Made by a program: the position numbers and the translations under genes | Notes under the pieces: generated by a model | The model's input: only the letters and a program-made list of their open reading frames with translations | The model's database searches: none | Told to the model about the DNA's origin: nothing | Source of the DNA: M3007 sp046296435 | GTDB lineage: Bacteria > Bacteroidota > Bacteroidia > Chitinophagales > Saprospiraceae | Assembly (NCBI GenBank): GCA_046296435.1 | Contig: JBKBLI010000003.1 | Location: 1-64,000, forward strand | DNA: 64,000 nucleotides | Reading direction: 5' to 3' | Shown here: piece after piece, positions 9,579 through 18,329 of the stretch | How the letters are laid out: each line of letters opens with the position of its first letter | Position numbering within the stretch: position 1 is the stretch's first letter

Positions 9579-12500
9579 TCAGAACGTAACAGAAAGATTT
9601 ACGCCGTACGAGCGGATTGCCGGCAAGGCGTTGAACTCCAGGCCCTGTGCATTGGATATACCCAGCGCGTTTTGTTCAGGATCCAGGTGTGGGTAATTGG
9701 GCGCGTGCAAGAACAAGTTGCGACCAAATACTCCGACCGTCAAGGCGCCCAGCGGCGTATTGTTCAGCATTCCTTTGGAGAACGTGTAGCTGAATTGAGC
9801 CTCCCGAATGCGGAACCAGGATATGTCGTAGATAAAACCTTCAGCCGCTACGTGTACGCCATTGTTGCCCCAGTACTGTTCGGCGGTAAGCCTTTTCTCA
9901 AACTGACCTTCGTTGCGCTGTCCGGCATTGGGGCCAGATGCAAATACGCCTTCAAATTTGTAAGGCGTAGCCAGCGCGCCATCGCTATCGAAGCGATCGA
10001 ATTCGGCGGTTTCGATACCGACGCCCTGGCGGCGAATATCTGCGAGGTTACGCGAGTACTGATCGCCGCCTACGCGGATATCCAACAGTACGTTCAGGTT
10101 GAACCCTTTGTAGCTGATGTCATTGTTGACGCCCAGCAACCAACGCGGGTTGGGGTTTCCGATCTTCTCTACGTTGGCTCCGGGAAGCAACAGACCATTC
10201 GGATTCAGCAGCAAATCGCCATCCGCATTGCGTTGATACTTGTTGCCGTACAGTTGGCCATATTCGTCATTCACCACGAGGCGCGTGTTGGGCGTTACGA
10301 AGCCGCCAAGGAAAATGTTGTCAACGCCCGGAGCCAGACTTTTTACGATAGACTTGAACTGCGTGAAATTAAACGTGCTGGACCACATTCCATTGCGCGT
10401 CTTGATGGGCGTAATGGTTACGCCGGCCTCCCAGCCTTTGGTCTCAAGTTCGCCGGCATTCAATACGACGTTGGTTACGCCGGATGCGCCGGAAACCGGC
10501 ACAGAAAGAATGATATCTGTGCTGAGCATGTTATAGCGGGTCAGTTCGACGGACAAGCGATCCTTCAGCAAGGACAGATCTATGCCTACTTCCTGAGAGG
10601 TAGTAAACTCCGGTCCCAGATTCGGGTTGCCGGCAGCGTTGAAATAAGTGAAGCCTTGACGGCCGCCGAATGGGAATTGGATATTTGGACCAAATCCGTC
10701 GGCCGGGTTTGCCTGACCGTAGTAAGTATCCGTGCTGTAGAGCAAGGAGGCGCGGCCTGTACGTCCGTAGTTAGCGCGCAGTTTGAGCAAGCTCACCCAG
10801 TCCGATTTCAGGCTCGGAATAGCTTCTGTCAGATTGAGCGTACCGGCCGCAGAATAATACAGATAAGAGCGGTTGTTCACCGGAAGCGTAGAGTTCCAGT
10901 CATTCCGTACGGAAAGGTCAAGCGTAGCGAAGTTGCGATATACCGTCGTCAGGTTACCGAATACGCCAAGAATGCGCGAACGTCCGATGCTGTAGCTTGG
11001 CACAAACGTGAGCGCATTGGATATGTTGCGGAAATTGCGAACGTTCAGCGTGCGGCCAATCAACTGGCTGAAATCATTGAAGTTATCCACCGTTTCCTGA
11101 CCCAAAATAAAGTCAAACGTAAAGTCGCCCACAGAGCGCGTTCCGTTCAATGTCAGGTAAGAGTTCAGCACACGGTTGATCTCGCGGCCTTCCAGAATAC
11201 CCCCCTGACCTTGAGCAGAAGTGTTGGCGCCGCCGCGCGCGCCAATTTGGTCATATCCATGGCGCACGAAAGAGTAATAGTCGGCGCCCACTTTGTAATT
11301 GGCCGACAGCCAGTCGGTCAACTGAAGGCGGAAGCCCACGTTACCGAATATGCGATTGGTCTGATCGTCAAACAGGTTGTTGTATATAGACCAGAAAGGA
11401 TTATCCACCTGCGGATCGTAGTGCAATTGGTTGCCCACCGCATTCTGATAGGGCAAGCCGGCCAAATCCCAACTACGCGGCGTAAAGTAGGAGCGGAAAA
11501 GCGGATTAGACAACTGGTTGCCCTGCTGCGTACGATTTGACTTGTTAAAGGCGTAATTAATCGAAACGTCAGCCGATAGGCGACTGGTAATTGCAGAACC
11601 CGCGTTCAAGCCTACGTTGTAGCGCTGCAAACGGTTGTTGTCCAGAGGCCCCTGGTCATCCAGATAGCCCAGGGAGAGCCGATAATGGTTGGAGCCGCTG
11701 GTGCTGCCCTGAAAACTCAAATTGTGCTGCATATTACTTCCGCGGCGGAATATGTCGCGTACGTTGTTGGGGTAAGCGACAAAAGGAACAGAGTCGCGAC
11801 CAACTACGCTGCTGAATCCGGGAGGCAAAGGCACGTTGCGGCCGTCCATACGGGGACCCCACGAGCCTATGGCTGTGGGGTTAAAATTGCCTCCATTGCC
11901 TTGTCCGTATGTGTTCTGTAAATCAGGTAAGCGGTTTACTTCCTGAAACGCAAAGTTCGTTGTGTAGCTAACCGATCTTTTTTGACCGGCTTTACCTTTT
12001 TTGGTGTTGATCAGAATGACGCCGCCTGCTGCCCGCGAACCATATAGCGCCGTAGCGGCCGCCCCTTTCAATACGGTGATGCTCTCGATATCCTCCTGGT
12101 TGAAGTCAATGGCGCGGTTAGAGGTAGCCGGACCGTTTTGCAACGGCGTTCCGCCGCCGCTATTGTCCACCGGGATACCGTCCACCACAAACAACGGTTG
12201 GTTACTTCCTGTGAACGTGGTGTAACCGCGGATCAAGATGTTGGAGCCCGTGAAGGATCCACCCGAACCTTGGAGACGCACCCCCGGAATTTTGGCTGCG
12301 AGCGCATTGGTGACATTCGTCGCGCGGGCTACAGTCAACTGTTCTGCGCTGAGCTCGGTCACGGCATAGCCCAGGTTGCTCTTGTCTTTCTTAACGCCAA
12401 AAGCCGTCACAACGGCTTCCTGAAGCGCTAAGCCCTCAGACATGGTGATGGACAGCCCAGAGCCGTCGCCGATAGGGACTTCGACGGATTGGAACCCAGA

Positions 12501-12716
12501 ATAGCTCACCATCAGCGTAGTGGCGTTGTTGGGAACCATAAACCGGAACGAACCGTTGACGTCGGTCACGGCTCCGGCAGTGGTACCCTTGGCCACCACG
12601 GTTGCGCCGATCAGCGGTTCGCCGTCTTCTGTGATGACATTTCCGCTAACAGGTCGCTGGGCCGAGACCGCAAAAGCGACCAATGCAAGAAACATCGTAG
12701 TCAGGAATCTCTTCAT
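9579..12716 (-). CDS. SusC/RagA-family TonB-linked outer-membrane protein
   Basis: TonB-dependent import channel in the outer membrane, 1045 residues. The chosen ATG at 12716 gives a clean signal peptide (MKRFLTTMFLALVAFAVSAQ). Next come a carboxypeptidase-like regulatory domain (residues about 22-105), a plug domain with AFGVKKDKSNLGYAV, NVTNALAAKIPGV and LFVVDGIPVDN, the ALYGSRAAGGVILINTKKG motif, and a long beta-barrel ending in aromatic Phe. It is co-transcribed with the SusD lipoprotein. The longer frame to 12779 adds 21 residues without function and is rejected. A good promoter lies about 95 bp upstream. Confidence 0.95.
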   Translation of the reverse strand: MKRFLTTMFLALVAFAVSAQRPVSGNVITEDGEPLIGATVVAKGTTAGAVTDVNGSFRFMVPNNATTLMVSYSGFQSVEVPIGDGSGLSITMSEGLALQEAVVTAFGVKKDKSNLGYAVTELSAEQLTVARATNVTNALAAKIPGVRLQGSGGSFTGSNILIRGYTTFTGSNQPLFVVDGIPVDNSGGGTPLQNGPATSNRAIDFNQEDIESITVLKGAAATALYGSRAAGGVILINTKKGKAGQKRSVSYTTNFAFQEVNRLPDLQNTYGQGNGGNFNPTAIGSWGPRMDGRNVPLPPGFSSVVGRDSVPFVAYPNNVRDIFRRGSNMQHNLSFQGSTSGSNHYRLSLGYLDDQGPLDNNRLQRYNVGLNAGSAITSRLSADVSINYAFNKSNRTQQGNQLSNPLFRSYFTPRSWDLAGLPYQNAVGNQLHYDPQVDNPFWSIYNNLFDDQTNRIFGNVGFRLQLTDWLSANYKVGADYYSFVRHGYDQIGARGGANTSAQGQGGILEGREINRVLNSYLTLNGTRSVGDFTFDFILGQETVDNFNDFSQLIGRTLNVRNFRNISNALTFVPSYSIGRSRILGVFGNLTTVYRNFATLDLSVRNDWNSTLPVNNRSYLYYSAAGTLNLTEAIPSLKSDWVSLLKLRANYGRTGRASLLYSTDTYYGQANPADGFGPNIQFPFGGRQGFTYFNAAGNPNLGPEFTTSQEVGIDLSLLKDRLSVELTRYNMLSTDIILSVPVSGASGVTNVVLNAGELETKGWEAGVTITPIKTRNGMWSSTFNFTQFKSIVKSLAPGVDNIFLGGFVTPNTRLVVNDEYGQLYGNKYQRNADGDLLLNPNGLLLPGANVEKIGNPNPRWLLGVNNDISYKGFNLNVLLDIRVGGDQYSRNLADIRRQGVGIETAEFDRFDSDGALATPYKFEGVFASGPNAGQRNEGQFEKRLTAEQYWGNNGVHVAAEGFIYDISWFRIREAQFSYTFSKGMLNNTPLGALTVGVFGRNLFLHAPNYPHLDPEQNALGISNAQGLEFNALPAIRSYGVNLSVTF

Positions 12717-12812
12717 ACAAAACTGTTTGATTAGTGAATGAATGAACTTGTTTGATTTTAAAACCCTATGCGAAATCATTCGGCTTATTGCAGCTACGTC
12801 TCAACGGTATTG

Positions 12813-12841
12813 CAAATTTATGTCACTTCTGAAATCTGCAA
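12813..12841 (-). promoter_or_regulatory. susC promoter (TTG-N18-TAAATTTG)
   Basis: On the minus strand TAAATTTG (12820-12813) matches the Bacteroidetes -7 consensus TAnnTTTG. A TTG -33 core at 12841-12839 is 18 bp upstream, close to the usual 19. The implied leader before the susC ATG is about 90 nt. Confidence 0.6.
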
Positions 12842-12906
12842 CTATTTTTCGTGAAAAAAAAGTTAAATCTTGGTTAAAAAATGAGAAAATGGCGGATTTT
12901 CGGCCC

Positions 12907-12944
12907 AAAAAAAGGGCTTGGCCGGGAATCTCCCGACCAAGCCC
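12907..12944 (-). terminator. Intrinsic terminator after the inositol monophosphatase gene
   Basis: Long hairpin: 8-bp outer stem (12914-12921 with 12937-12944), 5-bp inner stem, 3-nt loop, then seven T on the minus strand. It is 24 bp past the stop of the gene starting at 13774 and insulates it from the susC promoter. Confidence 0.85.
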
Positions 12945-12967
12945 CATTTTCCATGCTTCGCGCTGTT

Positions 12968-13774
12968 TTAGAAATGCCGCTTGACGAGGCTCAGCGCCTC
13001 ATCGGCTACCAGTGCGTTGGCGGCCAGCATCTCGCCGTCCCACACTCCGTTTCCGGTCCCCGCGAAGTCGCTGGTCCGCCCCCCGGCCTCCTGCACCAGC
13101 AGCGCGCCGGCGGCCACATCCCAAGGGTTGAGGCCGTATTCGAAAAACACGTCGAAGCGCCCGCAGGCTAACCAGGCCATATCCAAAGCGGCGGCCCCGT
13201 AGCGACGCACGCCGCGGGCGGCGCCCAAAAACTCCGTCAAAGCGCCGGTCCAGCCGCCAATCCGGGCCGGATTGTGGTAGGGGAACCCGGTGGCGACCAG
13301 CGCGTTGGCCAGCGTTGGGCGCGCCGAAGCGCGTATGGGCCGCTCGTTCATCCAAGCTCCGCCACCTTTGCGAGCGTAATATTGCTCGCTGCGGGGCACA
13401 TGCTCTACGACGCCCAAAAGGGGTTCGCGGCCGAGGCATAGGGCAACGCTGACGGCATAGTGCGGCAAATCGTACAGGAAGTTGGTTGTGCCGTCGAGCG
13501 GGTCGATCACCCACCGGAGCGCCGCGTCGCGCTGCGGCACAGTGGCTTCTTCGGTGAGGAAGCCGGCTTGCGGAAGCAGCGCGCTGAGGCCCTCTACCAA
13601 AAGCTCTTCCGCCCGCCTATCTACAAAACTCACAAGGCCATTGTGGAACTTTTCCTCCACTTCCAGATCGTGGATGCGATCGGACTGTTCGCGGATGAAT
13701 TGCGCGGCTTTGCATACTACGCGACGCGCCTCGGCGAGCCAACCATCCAATTGAGCTTCGTCCGGCGCGGTCAT
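12968..13774 (-). CDS. Inositol monophosphatase family protein
   Basis: Mg-dependent phosphatase of the IMPase/SuhB/CysQ superfamily, cytoplasmic, 268 residues. Metal-binding motif 1 shows Glu pairs at about 75-76 (FLTEEA) and DPLDGTTNF at about 91-99. Motif 2 is NPWDVAAGALLVQEAGGRTSDF near residue 215. The ATG at 13774 overlaps the stop of the upstream DUF4197 gene by 4 bp (ATGA), which implies translational coupling; the longer frame to 13981 would overlap that gene extensively and is rejected. Substrate not determinable: inositol-1-phosphate, other sugar phosphates and PAP are all possible for this family. Confidence 0.9.
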   Translation of the reverse strand: MTAPDEAQLDGWLAEARRVVCKAAQFIREQSDRIHDLEVEEKFHNGLVSFVDRRAEELLVEGLSALLPQAGFLTEEATVPQRDAALRWVIDPLDGTTNFLYDLPHYAVSVALCLGREPLLGVVEHVPRSEQYYARKGGGAWMNERPIRASARPTLANALVATGFPYHNPARIGGWTGALTEFLGAARGVRRYGAAALDMAWLACGRFDVFFEYGLNPWDVAAGALLVQEAGGRTSDFAGTGNGVWDGEMLAANALVADEALSLVKRHF

Positions 13775-14493
13775 TTGCGGTTGGCGTCTTGTTTGGCAAA
13801 CACCTTGCGGAGCAGGTCGGTATTGCGGGCGCCTTTGTTGCGGCGGATGTTCTTTTCCTCTTCCGTTATTTTTCCAAAAAGCCCTTTGAGCGCCTCGTTG
13901 GTCACATAATCGGACATGTCGTTGCCCACTTTTCTGTTGATCAGCGGGATTTTGTTGTACGTGTCGGCGGCATTGCGCCACAGGTTGTTGAGGCCCACCT
14001 GATCGAGCGACCGCCCGATGATGGGTTTGAACTTGTCGTACAACTGCTGCGAGGTTGTACGGCGCAGGTACTCCGTGGCCGAGTTGTCCGCGCCCATCAG
14101 GATTTTCATGGCGTCGTCGAAGGTCATTTGCTTAATGGCGCTCATAAAGATTGGCCCGGCCTCTTTGGCCGCCTCTTCGGCGCCGCGGTTGATCCTTTCG
14201 AGCAGTTCGCTTTCGAGATTGACAAAGCCGGGCACGCTGCGCAGTTGCGCGCTGACGCGCTGCGCCTCTTCGGGCAGGAGGATTTTGTAGGCGCTTTTGA
14301 GGAATCCGTCGCGTACAGACAATTCGCTCACCCCTTTGTTCACGCCCTTACCTAAAGCGTCTTTCAATCCTTGCCCGACCTCAGAGAGGCTGGGTTCGGT
14401 CATGACGTCTTTAGCGATCGCCTGAAGCGTGTCGCAGGAGGGCAGGGCAAAGAGCGCGACGAGCGCTGAAAGGACGATAATTCTTTTGTGCAT
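13771..14493 (-). CDS. DUF4197 domain-containing lipoprotein
   Basis: Predicted lipoprotein of unknown function, 240 residues. The signal peptide ends in a lipobox with Cys20 (FALPSCDTL). The DUF4197 body shows LSEVGQGLKDALGKGVNKGV, LLPEEAQRVSAQLR, FMSAIKQMTFDDAMKIL and SATEYLRRTTSQQLYDKFKPII, all typical of the family. The gene overlaps the IMPase gene by 4 bp, so the two are probably co-expressed, although no functional link is known. Confidence 0.88.
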   Translation of the reverse strand: MHKRIIVLSALVALFALPSCDTLQAIAKDVMTEPSLSEVGQGLKDALGKGVNKGVSELSVRDGFLKSAYKILLPEEAQRVSAQLRSVPGFVNLESELLERINRGAEEAAKEAGPIFMSAIKQMTFDDAMKILMGADNSATEYLRRTTSQQLYDKFKPIIGRSLDQVGLNNLWRNAADTYNKIPLINRKVGNDMSDYVTNEALKGLFGKITEEEKNIRRNKGARNTDLLRKVFAKQDANRK

Positions 14494-14551
14494 GGAAAAA
14501 ATTGTTTTAAAACGTGTTGAAAACGGCCAATGGAACGCCGGGGCGCAAGGC

Positions 14552-16600
14552 TTATTTTATGAAAATACGTTCGATCTGGTCTCCGGGCGTCAGATTTAAC
14601 GCTACGTTAAGACCTTTTTTCACTTTCGTAAAAATGGCGTAGCGCCCGTCGAGGTGCGGGCGGGGGGCATGGGTGATGAAAAACTGCACGCTCTCCGTAT
14701 TGCGGGCGTCGGCCCTGGCCATGCCCACATAGCCGGCGTCGTCGTACCACTTCAATCCGGTCTCGGTGTAAAGCGTGTAATCCAGCGCTCCATAGCCGTC
14801 GCCGCGAGGACAACCGCCCTGAGTCACGTGCCCGGGCACAATCCGGTGGAAGGTCTTGCCATTGAGCACGCCTGTATTGATCGCCTCGATGAATGCCGCC
14901 GTAGTGGCCGGCGCCCATTCGGGACGTATCTCCAGCACGATTTCGCCCTGCGTAGTCTTGATCACAATTTCTTTTTTGTCGTTGAGCGCGCGTAGATTTT
15001 CCCATTTGATGGGGGTATTCCACGACGGGGAATGGGGCTGCGGATAGGGCTGACCGGCGAAATAGGCGACGACCGAGTCTAGCGCCAGCAAGGCCTCATA
15101 GTCGCGTATGGGGCTGAGGTTGCGCCTGAGATTCGCAAGGTCGTCCATCAGCGCGGTATCGCGTCGCGTGCGAAAATTGAGAACTTCGGAGCGCAGCCCG
15201 GGACTAAGGCCTGCGATGATGCCCGGGTTGCCGGTGGCCATCAGGTTGCGCGCCTGTCGGTAGAGGCTGCCGCGCACGTCGTTGGCGTACTCGCCGTACA
15301 CGCGATAAAAGTCGGGCAGGCGGCAAAGCCGCGAGAGCGCATGCGCAGCGGCCGTTTTGACGGCGGGGTGTATATCGTTGAGCGCTTTCTCATAGATCCA
15401 TTTGTACTGCCAGGGGTATTCGGCCACGGCGGATATGCAGGCTGCCCGTTCGTAGGGATTCGTAGCTTGGGAGTATATTTCCCGAATGCTATAGCTGGCA
15501 AACTCGCGTTTCTCGCCGCGGGCGTAGCGATTGGCGGCAGCCCAAAGCGCTATGCGGGCGCGCCAGTGGATATCGGCGTGTTCGCGGGCAAGGCGCAGGT
15601 AGTAGTCGCCATCCCGAAGTTGGCCGTTGTTCAGAAAAAAACTGGCCGCCTCGTAGGCCACATGCGCGTTGGTGTCTCTCAACAGCGGGGCCACCAGCCA
15701 GCGCGCGGTATCATATTCGAACGCGCCCATGGCGCGGATGATTTCGCAGGTCACGCGCCAGTCTTGACTGCGTCGTATGTTGCGCGCCAAGATACTAAAC
15801 GCTTCGGGGGCGCCGACCTTGCCCAGCACGGCGGCCAGCGGCGCCTGAAGAAAAGGCGTATTCTGCGCGCGAATGAAAGCGTTGACCAGCAGACGCGCCT
15901 GCGCGCTGTCCGGCTTGACTTCCGCGTAGCGGGCCAGATATTGGGCTGCCAAGATCCGCGCCTGCACAGGGAATGCCTCCCCGGCGGCATATTTCGTCAT
16001 GACCTGCGCCGCATTGGGACTGAACACCTTGCGATTCCCGAACTGAAAGATGCTGCGGCATTGACCGATCAACAGCATGGTGTCAAAGCTTTCATAAGTA
16101 GTGACGCCCGCTATCAGATCAAGCGTTCGGGGATTACCGCATTTGCCTATCGCTTCGAGAATCAAGGCGTTGAACAACTGATATTCGGACAGAGAGTCGT
16201 CAGATCTGAAGGCTTGAGTCAGGACAGGCTCGGCGTCGGGATGCCCGATCTGACCCAGCGCAAATGCGGCCGCCAGGCGCACTTGCGGCACGCGGTCGCG
16301 CAAGGCGGATGCCAGCGCCGGAATGGCCGCGCTATCGCCCGGCGCAAACGACAATGCCGCCGTATAGCGCTGCGTGGCAGATCCGTCTCTAAGGGTCTGA
16401 ATCAGACTATCGATCAGGCCCCTGTCTCGCCAGTCGTATATTTTTTGGAGATTCTTGTCTGAGAAGTCAAGATCAATCAGTTCGCCCGCTTCTCCCGAAG
16501 CTTCGTTGTCGGGTAGCGTGCAGGATATCCATACACTCCAAATTGGCCAACCAAAGACCAACAGGACAGCGCCCAGACCCCATTTATTCAATACAGTCAT
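14552..16600 (-). CDS. HEAT-repeat protein with C-terminal cyclophilin (peptidyl-prolyl isomerase) domain
   Basis: Exported 682-residue fusion. A hydrophobic N-terminus with a Cys (VWISCTLPDN) suggests a signal peptide and perhaps a lipoprotein, although the lipobox is imperfect. Residues about 50-520 are alpha-helical HEAT-like repeats (for example PALASALRDRVPQVRLAAAFALGQIGH split over two helices). The last 135 or so residues are cyclophilin: VIKTTQGEIVLEI, FHRIVPGHVTQGG, TESVQFFITHAPRPHLDGRYAIFTKV. The catalytic Arg (FHRI), Gln (VQFFI) and His (LDGRY region) positions are present. Fused HEAT-cyclophilins occur in Bacteroidota; the client is unknown. A -7 element lies at 16744-16751. Confidence 0.88.
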   Translation of the reverse strand: MTVLNKWGLGAVLLVFGWPIWSVWISCTLPDNEASGEAGELIDLDFSDKNLQKIYDWRDRGLIDSLIQTLRDGSATQRYTAALSFAPGDSAAIPALASALRDRVPQVRLAAAFALGQIGHPDAEPVLTQAFRSDDSLSEYQLFNALILEAIGKCGNPRTLDLIAGVTTYESFDTMLLIGQCRSIFQFGNRKVFSPNAAQVMTKYAAGEAFPVQARILAAQYLARYAEVKPDSAQARLLVNAFIRAQNTPFLQAPLAAVLGKVGAPEAFSILARNIRRSQDWRVTCEIIRAMGAFEYDTARWLVAPLLRDTNAHVAYEAASFFLNNGQLRDGDYYLRLAREHADIHWRARIALWAAANRYARGEKREFASYSIREIYSQATNPYERAACISAVAEYPWQYKWIYEKALNDIHPAVKTAAAHALSRLCRLPDFYRVYGEYANDVRGSLYRQARNLMATGNPGIIAGLSPGLRSEVLNFRTRRDTALMDDLANLRRNLSPIRDYEALLALDSVVAYFAGQPYPQPHSPSWNTPIKWENLRALNDKKEIVIKTTQGEIVLEIRPEWAPATTAAFIEAINTGVLNGKTFHRIVPGHVTQGGCPRGDGYGALDYTLYTETGLKWYDDAGYVGMARADARNTESVQFFITHAPRPHLDGRYAIFTKVKKGLNVALNLTPGDQIERIFIK

Positions 16601-16743
16601 TTCGAAACATCAATTTATTGCGCGCCGGTTGACCGCACGCCGGCTCAAAGCGAGGCCCGCTTTCGGCGGGCATAGGCGGGCAAATAACGCCATCAAAAAA
16701 ATTTTACGCATGATTGCGCGTTACTATGGGCCAATTTGCGCCG

Positions 16744-16751
16744 CAAAGTTA
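16744..16751 (-). promoter_or_regulatory. -7 promoter element for the HEAT-cyclophilin gene
   Basis: TAACTTTG on the minus strand, an exact TAnnTTTG match, about 144 bp before the ATG. No clear -33 TTTG is seen. Confidence 0.45.
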
Positions 16752-16839
16752 GCCTAAGCGCGCGTTTCGACCATCTGTAAAACCCTAAGCGGCTCACATT
16801 TTGGCCTGAAAAGGGCGGTTTTGGCGTCGTCAGTCGTCG

Positions 16840-16855
16840 TTTTTTTGTAAAAAAA
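16840..16855. repeat. T7-GT-A7 dyad
   Basis: T-tract/A-tract dyad in the divergent spacer, about 117 bp before the DUF3298 gene. Confidence 0.55.
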
Positions 16856-16971
16856 CCCAAAAAGGACAATTTACAGGCACAGACGCTCCACTCCCAAAGC
16901 CAAAAACGACCTGCCGGGTCTCTGACGGCGCGCTTTTTTTTGCGCCAAAATACAAAAACGCGATCTATCGG

Positions 16972-18315
16972 ATGCGATTCAATATTATTACAATGCGGCT
17001 CCTGGCCCTGTTCATGCTTGCCGGCACGAGCCTCAAAGCCCAGAAACCCGTGCGAGACACTTCACTGGCGCGTTTGTTCGGCGCCAACGCCAGCCTCAAT
17101 TGGACCCGCTATTTCAAGGCGCGTCTGGACGATATGAACGTCGCGCACCTCGCCTTGGGCTACGACGGCAAAAGTTGCAAAGGATGGATGACCCTGATGA
17201 GTTCGGGCGCGCGCTTGCGTTTAGAGGGCGCCTTTCAGGACGACCACTTTACGCTGGCCGAATACGGCGCCGACCAAAATCCCAGCGGGTGGCTGCGCGG
17301 CGCGGCCCCGCGCGGCAAAATCGTCGGGCAGTGGTTTAATGCAGACAGCACCCTGGCGATGAATCTGCGAGGAGTCGAAAATGCAGGCCCTCCCGAAGCG
17401 GCTACGCCCTGCGCCGAGGGCAAGTGGATCAGCCGGTATATCGCCCGCTGGAACAATGCGCGGACCGACATGACGCTTTACCGCAGCCAGAATAACCGCA
17501 TCCACGGCTATCTGTGGATCGAATCCGAAGGGCGCACCTATACCCTGCGCGGCGAAATCGCCGACAACGGCCAAATAACCGCCACCGCTTATCTCGCCAA
17601 CGGAAAACCCGCGGCCCACCTCAAAGGCAGCCTGCCCAACCCCAAACAACCGGGTATCGAACTCATCTGGTCGGGCAGCGGCGAATTGCGGCAGATGAAA
17701 TTCACCCTGCGCGAGTCCTTCCCTTGCGGCTGTATGGAGTACGCCGACTTTAGCGGCGCTTTCGATGCGCTTTATCCGCGCACAGGCATCGAAGCCTACA
17801 ATAAACGCATGGAGGAGGAATTGAAAAAATGGAGGGAGCAGAATCTGGCTTTTTTCAAACAAAAAAAGACCCCTAACGCACAGATCCAACGCAATGCGCT
17901 GCGCGCCAGCGGCTGGGCTGAGGTGGTCAATTGGACCGACTACATATTCAGCGGATACCTGACCTTTTCGGACAACTGGAGCGGCAAAGCGCAGGGGATC
18001 AGCTTCAACTACCATGTCAAAACCGGACGGGAGATCACTTTCGACGATTTGTTCGTCAAAACTTTCGATGCCCAAAAGTGGTTGAACGATTACGCCAGAC
18101 GCGAAATGCTCAAGATTCCGGAATTCGGCGCCGACCCGATCTACCGCGAGTGGCTCAACCGCGAGGGATTCCCCCTGTTCACTTTGCGGCGCGACTGGCT
18201 GGAGTTGAGTTCGCTGTTTCATCCGGTGTACGGCCGCCAGGTATTGGCCGTGCCCTACGCCCAACTCAAGCCCTACATGAAAAAAGACAACCCCATTGCT
18301 GAATTCGTAAAGTAA
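16972..18315 (+). CDS. Secreted protein with C-terminal DUF3298-like domain
   Basis: Exported 447-residue protein of unknown function. A signal peptide (IITMRLLALFMLAGTSLKAQ) is followed by beta-rich repeats of a GxL-x-G type, for example LTLMSSGARLRLEGAFQDD-like and ARTDMTLYRSQNNRIHGYLWI. The C-terminal 135 residues (DYIFSGYLTFSDNWSG, VKTGREITFDDLF, YARREMLKI, FHPVYGRQVLAVPYAQLKPYM) resemble the DUF3298/PdaC-like domain, found in some deacetylases but also in proteins of unknown role. No deacetylase active site is visible here. The gene ends 14 bp before the DUF58 gene, so the two are probably co-transcribed. A T6-CAAAC-A7 tract lies inside it near 17850-17867. Confidence 0.65.
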   Translation: MRFNIITMRLLALFMLAGTSLKAQKPVRDTSLARLFGANASLNWTRYFKARLDDMNVAHLALGYDGKSCKGWMTLMSSGARLRLEGAFQDDHFTLAEYGADQNPSGWLRGAAPRGKIVGQWFNADSTLAMNLRGVENAGPPEAATPCAEGKWISRYIARWNNARTDMTLYRSQNNRIHGYLWIESEGRTYTLRGEIADNGQITATAYLANGKPAAHLKGSLPNPKQPGIELIWSGSGELRQMKFTLRESFPCGCMEYADFSGAFDALYPRTGIEAYNKRMEEELKKWREQNLAFFKQKKTPNAQIQRNALRASGWAEVVNWTDYIFSGYLTFSDNWSGKAQGISFNYHVKTGREITFDDLFVKTFDAQKWLNDYARREMLKIPEFGADPIYREWLNREGFPLFTLRRDWLELSSLFHPVYGRQVLAVPYAQLKPYMKKDNPIAEFVK

Positions 18316-18329
18316 ACGCCGCCACCGCT

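Larger units (their letters stand above)
16601..16971. other. 371-bp divergent intergenic region
   Basis: No gene seen. It contains a TAACTTTG -7 element on the minus strand, a small GC hairpin (GCCCGC/GCGGGC, about 16655-16671) in the leader of the HEAT-cyclophilin gene, and a T7-GT-A7 dyad at 16840-16855 on the side of the rightward gene. Confidence 0.6.

Noticed and set aside
9672..11540. 622-codon open frame on the plus strand
   Set aside because: It is antisense to the well-supported SusC gene, with no recognisable domain; GC-rich codon bias keeps such frames open.
15341..16462. 373-codon plus-strand frame
   Set aside because: Antisense to the HEAT-cyclophilin gene; composition is that of a shadow frame.
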